NCBI RefSeq assembly: GCF_003855495.1
Contig: NZ_CP034086.1
Location: 2,703,501-2,767,500 of the forward strand
DNA length: 64,000 nt
Source of the DNA: Methylocystis rosea
GTDB lineage: Bacteria > Pseudomonadota > Alphaproteobacteria > Rhizobiales > Beijerinckiaceae
Direction of reading: 5' to 3'
Shown here one piece after another: positions 26,932 through 35,856 of this stretch; the stretch's first letter is position 1; every line of letters starts with the position of its first letter. Position numbers and translations under genes: made by a program. The notes under the pieces were generated by a model, which ran no database searches, was not told the origin of the DNA, and worked only from the letters and a program-made list of their open reading frames with translations.

Positions 26932-27493
26932 TCGGACTGATCGCGACCTTTACCCCGCGCTGATGTCGCCGGAGCTGAACGCAAAATATCCTCCCGATCA
27001 TAAGGCGTTCGTTCGGATCGACGTGAGCCTGCGCATCTTTTGGCACACGCTCTTCGACATTTGCCCGGAGCTCTTGGAACTTTCCGGTCCGGACGGCATG
27101 TCGATTTTCCGGCCGTTCATGGCCTGGGCTGGAGAGAAGAAACTCGCTTTCGACTGGTCCTATTATCTTTGGGTCTATGTTTGGCTGCGCGAGGAATCTC
27201 CATTTAAAGACCGGCTGTTGGCGGACGACAAATATCTCCGCTCGATCATGGCGGCGTCCGCCGCGCGGTGGGCGATCCTCGATCGCGGTCGAAGCCGCGG
27301 GATTGTTATCGGATGCGCCGACACGACGGATCTCGTCATCGGCTGGAAATGCCGTAGCGTTCGCCTCGGACGAGAGATCGAGCTTGTCGAACCCGAGGAG
27401 CCGTTGCCGGCGCCTCCTGAGCTGTTCGGCTACTTTACTTTGCCGGGCTTTGAGCTCGACATATTTCCGGGGTGGCAGAGCCTCGCGCGATGA
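26909..27493 (+). CDS. mbnC: MbnC, methanobactin-modifying partner protein
   Basis: This 194-residue protein matches the MbnC family. It has RIDVSLRIFWHTLFDICPE, then LSGPDGMSIFRPFMAWAG, WVYVWLREESPF and a C-terminal PPELFGYFTLPGFELD. MbnC forms a complex with MbnB and holds the MbnA leader. It begins inside the end of mbnB and ends in an ATGA overlap with mbnM. No second function is apparent. Confidence 0.93.
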   Translation: MTLLSLPSRTDRDLYPALMSPELNAKYPPDHKAFVRIDVSLRIFWHTLFDICPELLELSGPDGMSIFRPFMAWAGEKKLAFDWSYYLWVYVWLREESPFKDRLLADDKYLRSIMAASAARWAILDRGRSRGIVIGCADTTDLVIGWKCRSVRLGREIELVEPEEPLPAPPELFGYFTLPGFELDIFPGWQSLAR

Positions 27494-28791
27494 CGAGCGC
27501 GCCGTTGTGGCGCGGATACTGGTTCCTGTTGGCCAGCACGTCCGCAGCCGCCTTCATCATGCAGATCGACCTCGCCATGGTTGCGCGATTGGGCGGCCGC
27601 GCGTCGGGCGCCTACGCGATTCTGATGCGCATCACGCTGCTCGATGTCGCGGTCACCATCGCTTCCGCGGCCGTCGCCGCCATTGCGCTCGGCCATGCGC
27701 AAAAGAATGGCGAGACGGCTGATGCGATCGAAAAGACCTGCGCGCTCTCCCTCGCGCTTGGCGTCGCGACAGCGATTTTCGGCTTCTTCGCCTATCCGAT
27801 TTTCCTTGACGCCCTGATGGGCGACGCCGCCGCCGCTCCCTATATCGGCGCCCCGATTCTTTGGCTCGTCGCCGGCGCGCCGTTCCGCGTTCTTTCAAAC
27901 ACGCAAGGATTCCTGTTGCACGCGCTTGGACGCGGCGGCTCGGTTCTCACGTGGAAGCTCGCCGAAATTCCAGCGAAAGCCGGGGCCAACGTCCTGTTCA
28001 TGCAGACGTTCGGATTGGGTTTCGCCGGCTGCTTTCTCGCGGGCTGCGTCGTCGCCGTCGCCTCGTCTTTTTGGTTATGGAGTCGGCTGCAAACGCATGG
28101 CGCGCGCAAATTGCGTCTTCCCGAACTCGCCTTTGCGCGCTCCTTTATGAGCGGAACCTTCTGGGAAGCGCTGCGGGTGCTGTCGCCGCAGGCGGCGATG
28201 CTCTTCTCGCTGACGCTCTTCTCACTGCCCTGGCATTACGCCGCGAACGGTCAACGCCTCGACTCCTACGCGGCCGCGCAGACCTTCATGCTGTTCATTC
28301 TTGGTCCGCTCATTACGCTGATGCGCTATCTCGCCATTTACCTTCCCAAGCAATCTACCGGGGATTGGACGTCAGCCCTTGCGCCGGTGATGCGCGTCGG
28401 CGCGCCAATCGCGCTGACGGCCGCCGTCTTGCTGCTATTGGGGCGCGATTGGATCGGGGACGCTCTGTACCGCCAACACGGAGCCTGGTGGTCCGTTTTC
28501 ATCGCCTGCTTGGCGCTTTCCATACCCATCCGATTCATCGGAAGCATCGTCCGAGGACTAACGCTCGCTCGGAGCGCCTTCGCAGAGCTGACCTCCGTCG
28601 ATGTGCTTGCGCAGTGGCTCATCGCGCCGCTGTTCATTCTGTTCGGCCTCTCCGTTAACCGTCCGGAGATCGCCTATCAATCGCTGATCTGGCCTGAAAT
28701 CGTCGCTGTTTTCTTGCTCTGGCGCGGGCTTCGATCCGCGCCAGAGGAGCCGATGGCCGTTTCGTTGCCCTCTGAAGGACATGTGCAATGA
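27490..28791 (+). CDS. mbnM: MbnM, MATE-family methanobactin exporter
   Basis: This is a 433-residue inner-membrane transporter with about 12 hydrophobic segments and the MATE fold. It begins MTSAPLWRGYWFLLASTSAAAF, with the conserved QIDLAMVARLGG in the first helix pair. ATG 27490 overlaps the mbnC stop, and the 3' end overlaps mbnF, so the genes are tightly coupled. Its place in the operon points to export of finished methanobactin to the periplasm. A start at 27472 would add six residues. Confidence 0.92.
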   Translation: MTSAPLWRGYWFLLASTSAAAFIMQIDLAMVARLGGRASGAYAILMRITLLDVAVTIASAAVAAIALGHAQKNGETADAIEKTCALSLALGVATAIFGFFAYPIFLDALMGDAAAAPYIGAPILWLVAGAPFRVLSNTQGFLLHALGRGGSVLTWKLAEIPAKAGANVLFMQTFGLGFAGCFLAGCVVAVASSFWLWSRLQTHGARKLRLPELAFARSFMSGTFWEALRVLSPQAAMLFSLTLFSLPWHYAANGQRLDSYAAAQTFMLFILGPLITLMRYLAIYLPKQSTGDWTSALAPVMRVGAPIALTAAVLLLLGRDWIGDALYRQHGAWWSVFIACLALSIPIRFIGSIVRGLTLARSAFAELTSVDVLAQWLIAPLFILFGLSVNRPEIAYQSLIWPEIVAVFLLWRGLRSAPEEPMAVSLPSEGHVQ

Positions 28792-30434
28792 GCGTGGAGC
28801 GAGTCCCGGTTCTGATCGTCGGCGCCGGCTATGCCGGTCTGTCTGCGGCGACGCTGCTCGCATGGCGCGGCGTCCCCTGCCGTCTCGTCGAGCGACGCGC
28901 GTCAACGTCGCGACTGCCGAAAGCGCATGGGATCAACCGCCGCAGCATGGAGGTTCTGCGCGTCGTCCCTGGCTTGGAGGATGCGCTGTTTGCGGCAAGC
29001 CGCACTGGCGCCAACGAATCCACGCTCATCATCGCGGAGTCGGTCACGAGCCCGCCGATCGAAACGCTCGTCACCAAGACCTCGCTCGACGCAACGCCCG
29101 TGTCTCCCAGCAGAATATGCACCGCCGGCCAGGATCGCGTCGAACCCGTGCTGCTGCGCTTCGCCCGCGAGAACGGCGCCGACGTTCGATTCTCGACGAC
29201 GCTAGAGCGCTTCTCGCAGCGGGATGACGGCGTCGAAGCGATCCTGCGCGATGAAGCGTCGGGACAAGAGACGACGGTTTTTGCCGACTACATAATCGCG
29301 GCGGACGGCGCCGGCGGCACGATCCGCGATGTCGGCGGCGTCAAGATGGAAGGCCCCGGCGTTCTCGCCGATACGATTTCGGTGCTGTTCGAGGCCGATC
29401 TCGACGCCATCCTGCCAGGCGGGGGATTTGCGCTCTATTATCTGCGCAATCCGGCGTTCAGCGGCGCCTTCGTCACCTGCGACGAGCCCAATCACGGCCA
29501 GATCAACATCGAATATGATTCCTCCCGCGATCAGGCGGCCGATTTCGATGAAGAGCGATGCGAAGAGCTCGTTCGCCAATCTCTTGGCGTCCCCGATCTT
29601 GCAGTAAAGATTCTCGACATTCGACCCTGGCAGATGGCCGCTCTCCTCGCCGATCGCATGTCTTTTGGCCGCGTATTCCTTGCGGGCGACTGCGCCCATA
29701 TCACGCCGCCCGTCGGCGGGCTCGGCGGACAGACGGCGATTCAGGACGCCGCCGACCTGGCGTGGAAACTTGCGCTCGTCGTCAAGGGCGAAGCTGCGCC
29801 CACGCTGCTCGACAGCTATGCGATCGAGCGTAGGCCCGTCGCGCGGATCGCGATCGCGCGGTCCATCGCCAATTATGTCGAGCGCCTCCTGCCCGATCGT
29901 CAGGACATCCGCATTCGGGAAGACGAATACGGCCTTCTCGAAACATCTATGGGCTATCGCTATCGCTCTGACGCAATCATCGCTGATGAATTCGACGACG
30001 GCGCATGCGTCGAAGATCCTCTTCGCCCGAGCGGCGCGCCGGGAACGCGTCTGGCGCATGTCTGGTTGCGGCGCGGCGATGAGACGATCTCCTCTCACGA
30101 TCTGATCGGCCGCGATTTCATGCTCTTTACCGGCCCCGATGGCGGCGACTGGATTGAAGCGGCGCGGCGCATCGCCCTGCGCTCGAAAGCGCCGCTCGGC
30201 GTCTGCCGCCTCGGCTTCGACGTTGACGATCCCGAAGGGCTGTTTCTGCCGCGCCTGCGCGTTTCGCCTGAAGGCGCGCTCCTCGTGCGTCCCGACGGCT
30301 GCATCGCCTGGCGTTCGCGCGGCGGAAACCCCGATCCGCTCGCGACGCTCGAAGCGAGTTTTGCGCGCGTGCGCGGTTTCGACACGCGCCAATCCAGGGG
30401 CCGTCACGCGGCGACGCTCGCCGACGCAAGCTAG
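28788..30434 (+). CDS. mbnF: MbnF, FAD-dependent monooxygenase of methanobactin tailoring
   Basis: This 548-residue flavoprotein belongs to the aromatic-hydroxylase class. The dinucleotide fold GAGYAG is at residues 12-17, the middle motif is YIIAADGAGGTIR, and the FAD-ribityl motif is FLAGDCAHITPPVGGLGG. Its C-terminal thioredoxin-like part is reduced. In SB2-type operons MbnF is thought to convert the first oxazolone to a six-membered or imidazolone ring, which gives a different copper ligand from the OB3b compound. It overlaps mbnM by four bases and precedes mbnS by 51 bp. Confidence 0.9.
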   Translation: MSVERVPVLIVGAGYAGLSAATLLAWRGVPCRLVERRASTSRLPKAHGINRRSMEVLRVVPGLEDALFAASRTGANESTLIIAESVTSPPIETLVTKTSLDATPVSPSRICTAGQDRVEPVLLRFARENGADVRFSTTLERFSQRDDGVEAILRDEASGQETTVFADYIIAADGAGGTIRDVGGVKMEGPGVLADTISVLFEADLDAILPGGGFALYYLRNPAFSGAFVTCDEPNHGQINIEYDSSRDQAADFDEERCEELVRQSLGVPDLAVKILDIRPWQMAALLADRMSFGRVFLAGDCAHITPPVGGLGGQTAIQDAADLAWKLALVVKGEAAPTLLDSYAIERRPVARIAIARSIANYVERLLPDRQDIRIREDEYGLLETSMGYRYRSDAIIADEFDDGACVEDPLRPSGAPGTRLAHVWLRRGDETISSHDLIGRDFMLFTGPDGGDWIEAARRIALRSKAPLGVCRLGFDVDDPEGLFLPRLRVSPEGALLVRPDGCIAWRSRGGNPDPLATLEASFARVRGFDTRQSRGRHAATLADAS

Positions 30435-30485
30435 GCGCAACCGCCTCATCCTGCTCCAAAAGTCTTCGCAAAGGAGAGTGGTCGA

Positions 30486-31496
30486 ATGTCCATGCTTTCG
30501 CCGGAACTCCACGCGCCCTTCCGGTCAGAACCGATCCTGGCGGTTGATCCGAAGCGGCTCGAAACGATCCAGGCCCCCTACCAGGACTTCAACCGGCTGT
30601 CGCGGGCTAGCGGCGCCTTGGAGACCTTGCCCCTTCGGGCCAAGCGTCAATTCCGCTCCTATTATTTTTTCAATCCGCCAAAATGGCGGGTCTGGGCGCG
30701 TTCGCTCGGCTCCAGCGAACGCATGGCGCCGTCCTTCGCATCGATTGGCGCGGTGCGCTCCGGCACGTCATTCCTCTCCTCTTACATTTTTCAGCATCCG
30801 CATGTCGTGCTGCCGCTGTCGAAGGAAATCTCCTTCACGGAGACGATGCGCGAACTCATGGCGCATTTCCCGACGCTCGCGACGCAAAGGGCGGCGGAGC
30901 GGCGCAACGGCGGCGCGATCACCGGCTACTGCACGCCGGTGATGCCCAATCCCCTTTGGATATTTCTGGCGCAGTCGATGTTTCCAGACATGCGGATCAT
31001 CTGCGTTCTGCGCGATCCGGTGGCGCGCACCTTTTCGCACTGGCGATGGGATCAGAAGCGGTTCATCAGCCGCAAGTCGCAGGACCCGCATTGGAAGGGC
31101 TTTCCGGACCTTCAAACCTTGATCGAAGCCGAAAAGGCGATGATACGCGGCGGCGGGATGGAGCCGCACGCATTTTCCGGCGCGCGCGCCGGCTATTTGC
31201 GCCACAGCATCTACGCGCCCTTTCTGCGCCTGCTGTTCGAGAAATTCGGCAGAGACCGCGTTTTCATCGTCGATGCGGCGGAGTTTTTTCGCGACCCGCG
31301 ATCGACGGCGAAGGAGATTTACGGGTTTCTCGGCCTGCCCCAAGTCGAGCCGCTGGTGATCGAGGAGCAAAATCCGGGTCCCCCCGGAACGCTCGAGGAC
31401 GACCTTCGGGAGAATTTGGCCGAGTTCTTCCGGCCCTACAATGAAGAACTCTACGCTCTGCTGGGGAGGGATTTCGGCTGGGGCGCCAGCCGATAA
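30486..31496 (+). CDS. mbnS: MbnS, methanobactin sulfotransferase
   Basis: This 336-residue PAPS-dependent sulfotransferase has the 5'-phosphosulfate loop IGAVRSGTSFLSS (residues 91-97 central). The 3'-phosphate motif region is ICVLRDPVARTFSHW, with GRDRVFIVDAAEFFRDP further on. It should transfer sulfate to the threonine of the core peptide. AAGGAGAG precedes the start. It is the last gene of the operon that has a clear methanobactin role; no aminotransferase gene (mbnN) is present. Confidence 0.92.
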   Translation: MSMLSPELHAPFRSEPILAVDPKRLETIQAPYQDFNRLSRASGALETLPLRAKRQFRSYYFFNPPKWRVWARSLGSSERMAPSFASIGAVRSGTSFLSSYIFQHPHVVLPLSKEISFTETMRELMAHFPTLATQRAAERRNGGAITGYCTPVMPNPLWIFLAQSMFPDMRIICVLRDPVARTFSHWRWDQKRFISRKSQDPHWKGFPDLQTLIEAEKAMIRGGGMEPHAFSGARAGYLRHSIYAPFLRLLFEKFGRDRVFIVDAAEFFRDPRSTAKEIYGFLGLPQVEPLVIEEQNPGPPGTLEDDLRENLAEFFRPYNEELYALLGRDFGWGASR

Positions 31497-31640
31497 GAGG
31501 CGGCATCCCGCAGCGAACGTCGCCTTGCTCCTGGCCCGGCCTCGGCGTCCCGGCCCTCGGCGACCCGACGGGTGGGCTTCACGCGACCGCGTTCCGGCAA
31601 TATATGGAGGACGCCGAATTTCCGCCGGTTCGAGGTACGG

Positions 31641-32693
31641 ATGAACGCCCACGCCAGAGGGCCTGCAATTGCGACGCCCGCGGTCGCCGCGCAGGCGCCG
31701 CTTGTCGACCCATACGGCCGGACGATCTCCTATCTGCGCGTCTCCGTCACCGATCGTTGCGATTTCCGCTGCGTCTACTGCATGTCGGAACATATGCAAT
31801 TCCTGCCGCGACGCGATCTGCTGACGCTCGAAGAGCTCGACAGGCTGTGCTCCGCCTTTGTCGCGCGCGGAACCAAGAGACTACGCATCACCGGCGGCGA
31901 GCCGCTGGTGCGTCACGACGTGATGAAGCTGTTTCGCGCGCTGTCGCGCCACCTTGTCTCGGGCGCGCTGGAGGAGCTGACGCTGACCACCAACGGCTCG
32001 CAGCTTGCGCGCTTCGCCGCCGAACTCGCCGATTGCGGCGTGCGGCGGGTCAATGTCTCGCTCGATACGCTCGACCCCGATCGTTTCAGGGCGCTGACCC
32101 GCACCGGCGCGCATGCGCAGGTTCTGGCGGGCATCGCCGCCGCCCGCGCCGCCGGCCTGAAGGTGAAGCTCAACGCCGTCGCGCTGAAAGGCGTCAATGA
32201 AGACGAGTTCACGACGCTCGTGCGCTTCGCCCACGACAGCGGGATGGACATGACCTTCATCGAAGTGATGCCGCTCGGCGAACTCGATGGGCCGGAACGC
32301 GCCGATCAATATCTGCCGATGCAGGAGGTGCGCGATCGATTGAGCGAATCCTTCACGCTCGATGAAATCGACTATCGCACCGGCGGCCCCGCGCGTTACA
32401 TGCGTGCGCGCGAAACCGGCGGACGCATCGGCTTCATCACGCCGCTCACCCATAATTTCTGCGAAAGCTGCAATCGCGTGCGCGTCACCTGCACCGGGAC
32501 GCTGTATATGTGCCTCGGCCAGGAGGACGCGGCCGACCTTCGCGCGCCGCTGCGCGAAAGCGCCGACGACGCGCTGCTGCATCAGGCGATCGAGGCCGCG
32601 ATTTTGCGCAAGCCCAAGGGCCACGATTTTGTGATCGATCGAACCGCGCCGGCGCCCGCCGTCTCGCGCCACATGAGCATGACGGGCGGCTGA
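31641..32693 (+). CDS. moaA: MoaA, GTP 3',8-cyclase
   Basis: This 350-residue radical SAM enzyme has the N-terminal cluster CDFRCVYC, the GTP-site cluster [14 protein letters not shown], and the terminal double glycine SMTGG needed for catalysis. It makes the first intermediate of molybdopterin, the cofactor needed by the sulfite dehydrogenase at 5.5-6.7 kb. It lies 144 bp after mbnS with no clear terminator between, so some read-through is possible. The next gene starts 3 bp after its stop. Confidence 0.95.
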   Translation: MNAHARGPAIATPAVAAQAPLVDPYGRTISYLRVSVTDRCDFRCVYCMSEHMQFLPRRDLLTLEELDRLCSAFVARGTKRLRITGGEPLVRHDVMKLFRALSRHLVSGALEELTLTTNGSQLARFAAELADCGVRRVNVSLDTLDPDRFRALTRTGAHAQVLAGIAAARAAGLKVKLNAVALKGVNEDEFTTLVRFAHDSGMDMTFIEVMPLGELDGPERADQYLPMQEVRDRLSESFTLDEIDYRTGGPARYMRARETGGRIGFITPLTHNFCESCNRVRVTCTGTLYMCLGQEDAADLRAPLRESADDALLHQAIEAAILRKPKGHDFVIDRTAPAPAVSRHMSMTGG

Positions 32694-32696
32694 GTG

Positions 32697-33572
32697 ATGG
32701 AGCCCACATCCGTCGCTTTCATCGGCCTTGGGGTCATGGGCTATCCCATGGCCGGCCATCTTCATCGCGCCGGCCACAAGGTGCGCGTCTATAATCGCAC
32801 ACCCGCCAAGGCGGAGAAATTCGTGGCCGAATTCCCCGGCGCCGAAGGATTCTCGACTCCCGCCGAAACGGCGAACGGCGCAGAATTCATCTTTTCCTGC
32901 GTCGGCAATGACGACGATCTGCGCGCCGTGACGATCGGCGACGGCGGCGCCTTCGCGGGCATGTCGGCGGGCGCAATCTTCGTCGACCATACGACGGCCT
33001 CGGCGGAGGTCGCACGGGAGCTTCACGCCGCGGCGGCCGAGCGCGGGTTCGGCTTCATCGATGCGCCCATTTCCGGCGGCCAGGCCGGGGCGCAAAAAGG
33101 CGCGCTGACCGTCATGTGCGGCGGCGATCCGTCCGCTTTCGCCAAGGCGGAGGCGGTGATCGCCTGCTACGCGCGCGCCTGCCGGCTGATGGGGCCGCCC
33201 GGCGCCGGGCAGCTCACCAAGATGGTCAACCAGATCGCCATCGCCGGCCTGATCCAGAGTCTGGCGGAGGCGCTGCATTTCGCCAAGGCGGCGGGCCTCG
33301 AGCCGGAGAGCGTCGTCGATCTGCTCAAGAACGGCGCGGCGCAATCGTGGCAGATGGAAAATCGCACGAAAACAATGGCGGCGAATGAATTCGACTTCGG
33401 CTTCGCCGTCGAATGGATGCGCAAGGACCTCGCGATCTGCCTTGGCGAGGCGCGGCGCAACGGCGCGCGGCTGCCGATCGCGGCGCTCGTCGACCAGTTC
33501 TACGCCGAGGTGGAGAAGATGGGCGGGCGGCGCTGGGACACCTCGAGCCTCATCGCCCGGCTCGAGCGATAG
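32697..33572 (+). CDS. 3-hydroxyisobutyrate dehydrogenase family reductase
   Basis: This 291-residue NAD(P)-binding protein has VAFIGLGVMGYPMAG at the N-terminus, the substrate motif FIDAPISGGQAGAQKG, and the catalytic lysine in GQLTKMVNQIA. This is the beta-hydroxyacid dehydrogenase family, which includes tartronate semialdehyde reductase and glyoxylate reductases. A role in two- or three-carbon acid metabolism fits a serine-cycle methanotroph, but the substrate cannot be fixed. GTG at 32694 is an alternative start. It is coupled to moaA by position only. Confidence 0.85.
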   Translation: MEPTSVAFIGLGVMGYPMAGHLHRAGHKVRVYNRTPAKAEKFVAEFPGAEGFSTPAETANGAEFIFSCVGNDDDLRAVTIGDGGAFAGMSAGAIFVDHTTASAEVARELHAAAAERGFGFIDAPISGGQAGAQKGALTVMCGGDPSAFAKAEAVIACYARACRLMGPPGAGQLTKMVNQIAIAGLIQSLAEALHFAKAAGLEPESVVDLLKNGAAQSWQMENRTKTMAANEFDFGFAVEWMRKDLAICLGEARRNGARLPIAALVDQFYAEVEKMGGRRWDTSSLIARLER

Positions 33573-33612
33573 GGCGGATTTAAGGCAAGTCTTAAAATTT
33601 TATGACTGCGGC

Positions 33613-33638
33613 GGAACCATTAGCGGGGCCGCTGCGTT
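33613..33638 (+). promoter_or_regulatory. Candidate EcfG (general stress) promoter
   Basis: GGAAC at 33613-33617 and CGTT at 33635-33638, spaced by 17 bases, match the alphaproteobacterial EcfG consensus. It would give a leader of roughly 85 bases for the gene at 33730. One match in a GC-rich genome is not proof. Confidence 0.45.
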
Positions 33639-33729
33639 TCTCCCCCGCAAAAGAGGAAGCGTCCAGGTTCGCATCGTTCGAGTAGCGAGCCGGGGAAAAA
33701 TTCCCGATCACCCTGTGGGAGCCCTATTA

Positions 33730-34047
33730 ATGGCCGTTTCGCGCGAAAGCCCTTTCGCAAGCCGCACGTCCCGGATCGTCCTCGGATTCACAGTCGCCAT
33801 CTGCGCGGTTGCTGCTGTCGCAGCCGCGCCCTCCGCGTCTGATCCGAAGACTCAGTCCGCCGCCACTGGCGTCCAAGCCGCCGTGAGCCTTAGTGACGTC
33901 GGCATGCGTCCGCTTGCGCACGGACCGGCAATCCGAGTGGGGCGCGCTTACGGCGCCGAGGATGAAGATTGCACGCTCGTCATCACGCCGAAGGCTGACG
34001 AGCGGGGTCGCGTCCGTTACATGCGTAGCGTCTCCTGCGCCAATTGA
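33730..34047 (+). CDS. Small exported hypothetical protein
   Basis: This 105-residue protein has an N-terminal hydrophobic segment (RIVLGFTVAICAVAAVAAAPSA). The short mature part has two cysteines, in DEDCTLVITPKADERG and RSVSCAN, which could form a disulfide. I do not recognise the family. A possible EcfG promoter lies upstream and an intrinsic terminator downstream, so it looks like a single-gene unit perhaps induced by stress. Confidence 0.65.
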   Translation: MAVSRESPFASRTSRIVLGFTVAICAVAAVAAAPSASDPKTQSAATGVQAAVSLSDVGMRPLAHGPAIRVGRAYGAEDEDCTLVITPKADERGRVRYMRSVSCAN

Positions 34048-34091
34048 CGCCGAGAGTCGCGCACCCGGATTAGGCCAAGGGGCTGGCCTGA

Positions 34092-34135
34092 GGCGAGGAC
34101 CGTTCGGAAACGGACGTCTTCGCCTTTTTCTTTTT
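34092..34135 (+). terminator. Intrinsic terminator after the small exported gene
   Basis: GGCGAGGAC-CGT pairs imperfectly with ACG-GACGTCTTCGCC, and the stem is followed by TTTTTCTTTTT. The orientation fits the gene ending at 34047. Confidence 0.7.
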
Positions 34136-34150
34136 GAGCCGCCGTTTTCC

Positions 34151-35503
34151 TTAAAATATCGTCTGGAGACGCAGGCCGAGATAGCTCGCCCGCGCCCGCA
34201 GCGGATTCCACGGATCGATGATCTGCACGTCCCCCGAAAGCCGCAGCCATCGGGTCACTGCGAAATTGTAGAAGGCCTCGACGCCGCCTTCGCTGCGACG
34301 ATTGATCCGCCGCGCCGCCAGGCCGGAGAGGAGCGGCTGGGTCAGCCCGTAATGGTAATAGCCGACGCCCCAGCGATCGTCCTCACGACCCGTCATGAGA
34401 TTGTAGCCGGCGAGACCGACGAGCATGCTCCATCTGACCGGATTGGGATTGCCGTCCGACAGAGTCGCGAGCGTGAACAGACCCCAGCCGAGTTTGGGGT
34501 CCGTGGCGCTCTGCACGAAATATTGCTGGACGGCGTAGGAGACGAACCAAAAGCCCTTTTTGGTCAAGCCGCGAAGGCGCGCGATCGACTGTCGGGTTTC
34601 GCCGATGTCGTCGAGGTCGAAACCGCGCGCATTGCTGTAGGCGAAGCGCAGCGTATGGAATCCGTTGAGGCCGCCGATCTCGACGGGGACGGTCGCCATC
34701 AGACCGGCGCCGACGCCGCGCTCGAACGGCCGCGTGATGACCCGCGCCTGCTGCGCGTTGCGCGGATCGGCGACCATGACCCTGAGGTCGAAATATTTGG
34801 TCTTAAGCGCGGCGACGCCGCCCAAGAGATAAGGCGGCGCGATAATCAGACGGTCGGCGACGCTTTCCGGCGAGCTGACGCCGATGCCGGTCGAGGGCAG
34901 CGCGAAGGCGCGGTTCATGAAGGTGTCGATGCCGCCGCCGCCGACGAGCGGCGTCTGCGCGGCAAGCGTCAGCATGTTGAACTTGCCGATCGTCACCGAA
35001 AGTTCTTCGCTGAGCTCCTGCGTCAGCGTCATCGACAGCGCCGAGTGATAACCGTCGCGCTCAATAAAAGCCTGGGCGACGTTGACCGGCAGCAGCGCGA
35101 GATCCTGGCGGTTCACGTTACGGCCGAAGTAATGCTCATATTGCGCGTTGAACTTGAGTCCCTTCCAGAAGCCAAGCTTTTCGCCGTCGACCCGCAGAAA
35201 CATGTCCATCTTGCCGCCGTAGCGCGCCGTCCGGTCGATCGCGCCCGCGGGAATGCCCTGAAAGAACTGAGTGACCCAAACGTTGACGTCGATGCCCAAG
35301 CGGCGCAGCTCGTCCTTGGGCCCGCCCGGCGTATCGGTCAGCGATTTCTGCTTGGCGAGCGAGACGAGACTGTCTTCGGCCGAAGCCGGCGCGCCCATCG
35401 TCGCGACAAGGGCTGCGACGCTGGCGCCGGCCGCGGCGATTAAGATCCCCGCGCGTCGCCTTTTCGGGGAGGCCGGCCCGCTCCATTCCCTCCGCCGCCA
35501 CAT
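34151..35503 (-). CDS. OprB-like carbohydrate porin
   Basis: This 450-residue outer-membrane protein has an N-terminal RRRAGILIAAAGASVAALVA leader ending ASAED and a beta-rich body. GIDVNVWVTQFFQG, SEELSVTIGKFN and the terminal YLGLRLQTIF with a final Phe are typical of OprB/AlgE-type porins in methanotrophs. It should form a diffusion channel; the solute is unknown. ATG 35503 with AAGAGAG upstream is preferred over a GTG at 35542. Confidence 0.78.
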   Translation of the reverse strand: MWRRREWSGPASPKRRRAGILIAAAGASVAALVATMGAPASAEDSLVSLAKQKSLTDTPGGPKDELRRLGIDVNVWVTQFFQGIPAGAIDRTARYGGKMDMFLRVDGEKLGFWKGLKFNAQYEHYFGRNVNRQDLALLPVNVAQAFIERDGYHSALSMTLTQELSEELSVTIGKFNMLTLAAQTPLVGGGGIDTFMNRAFALPSTGIGVSSPESVADRLIIAPPYLLGGVAALKTKYFDLRVMVADPRNAQQARVITRPFERGVGAGLMATVPVEIGGLNGFHTLRFAYSNARGFDLDDIGETRQSIARLRGLTKKGFWFVSYAVQQYFVQSATDPKLGWGLFTLATLSDGNPNPVRWSMLVGLAGYNLMTGREDDRWGVGYYHYGLTQPLLSGLAARRINRRSEGGVEAFYNFAVTRWLRLSGDVQIIDPWNPLRARASYLGLRLQTIF

Positions 35504-35615
35504 CTCTCTTCGGCCTTCCCGCCAGCCAGATCGGTGAATCACGCTCTGTCGAGCTTAACGCCATGACCGCGCTTGTCCATCCAAGCCAAAGACCCTTCGG
35601 AAGAAGGGCGCAAAT

Positions 35616-35736
35616 ACCTCCCCCCTTGCGGGGAGGTCGCTCGCCGAAGGCGAGCGGGTGGGGGAGCTGCTGCGCGCTTCGAGAAATCACCCCACCCGGT
35701 TCGCTTCGCGAACCACCCTCCTCGTCAAGGGGAGGG
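35616..35736. repeat. Nested palindromic repeat between porin and lysK
   Basis: Several stems sit in 121 bp: ACCTCCCC/GGGGAGGT (35616-35637), GCTCGCC/GGCGAGC (35639-35655) and GGTTCGC/GCGAACC (35698-35714). An outer GGGTGGGG/CCCCACCC pair also forms, ending in a CCCTCC...GGAGGG stem. This is the style of alphaproteobacterial dispersed palindromes and could fold as a cruciform or RNA. Confidence 0.65.
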
Positions 35737-35856
35737 AGTCGCGCCTCTTCTTGCTTTTAATCGGATTGTTTTGACACTGCTCCTTCTTCGTTGACGCCCC
35801 GAGCCCCTCTCCCTACTGTGCCGCGCTTCCCGCTCAGATTGGCCAGTTCGCATCCC

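Noticed and set aside
31497..31640. A molybdenum-cofactor riboswitch ahead of moaA
   Set aside because: The 144-bp leader is GC-rich but I could not find the conserved helices by eye.
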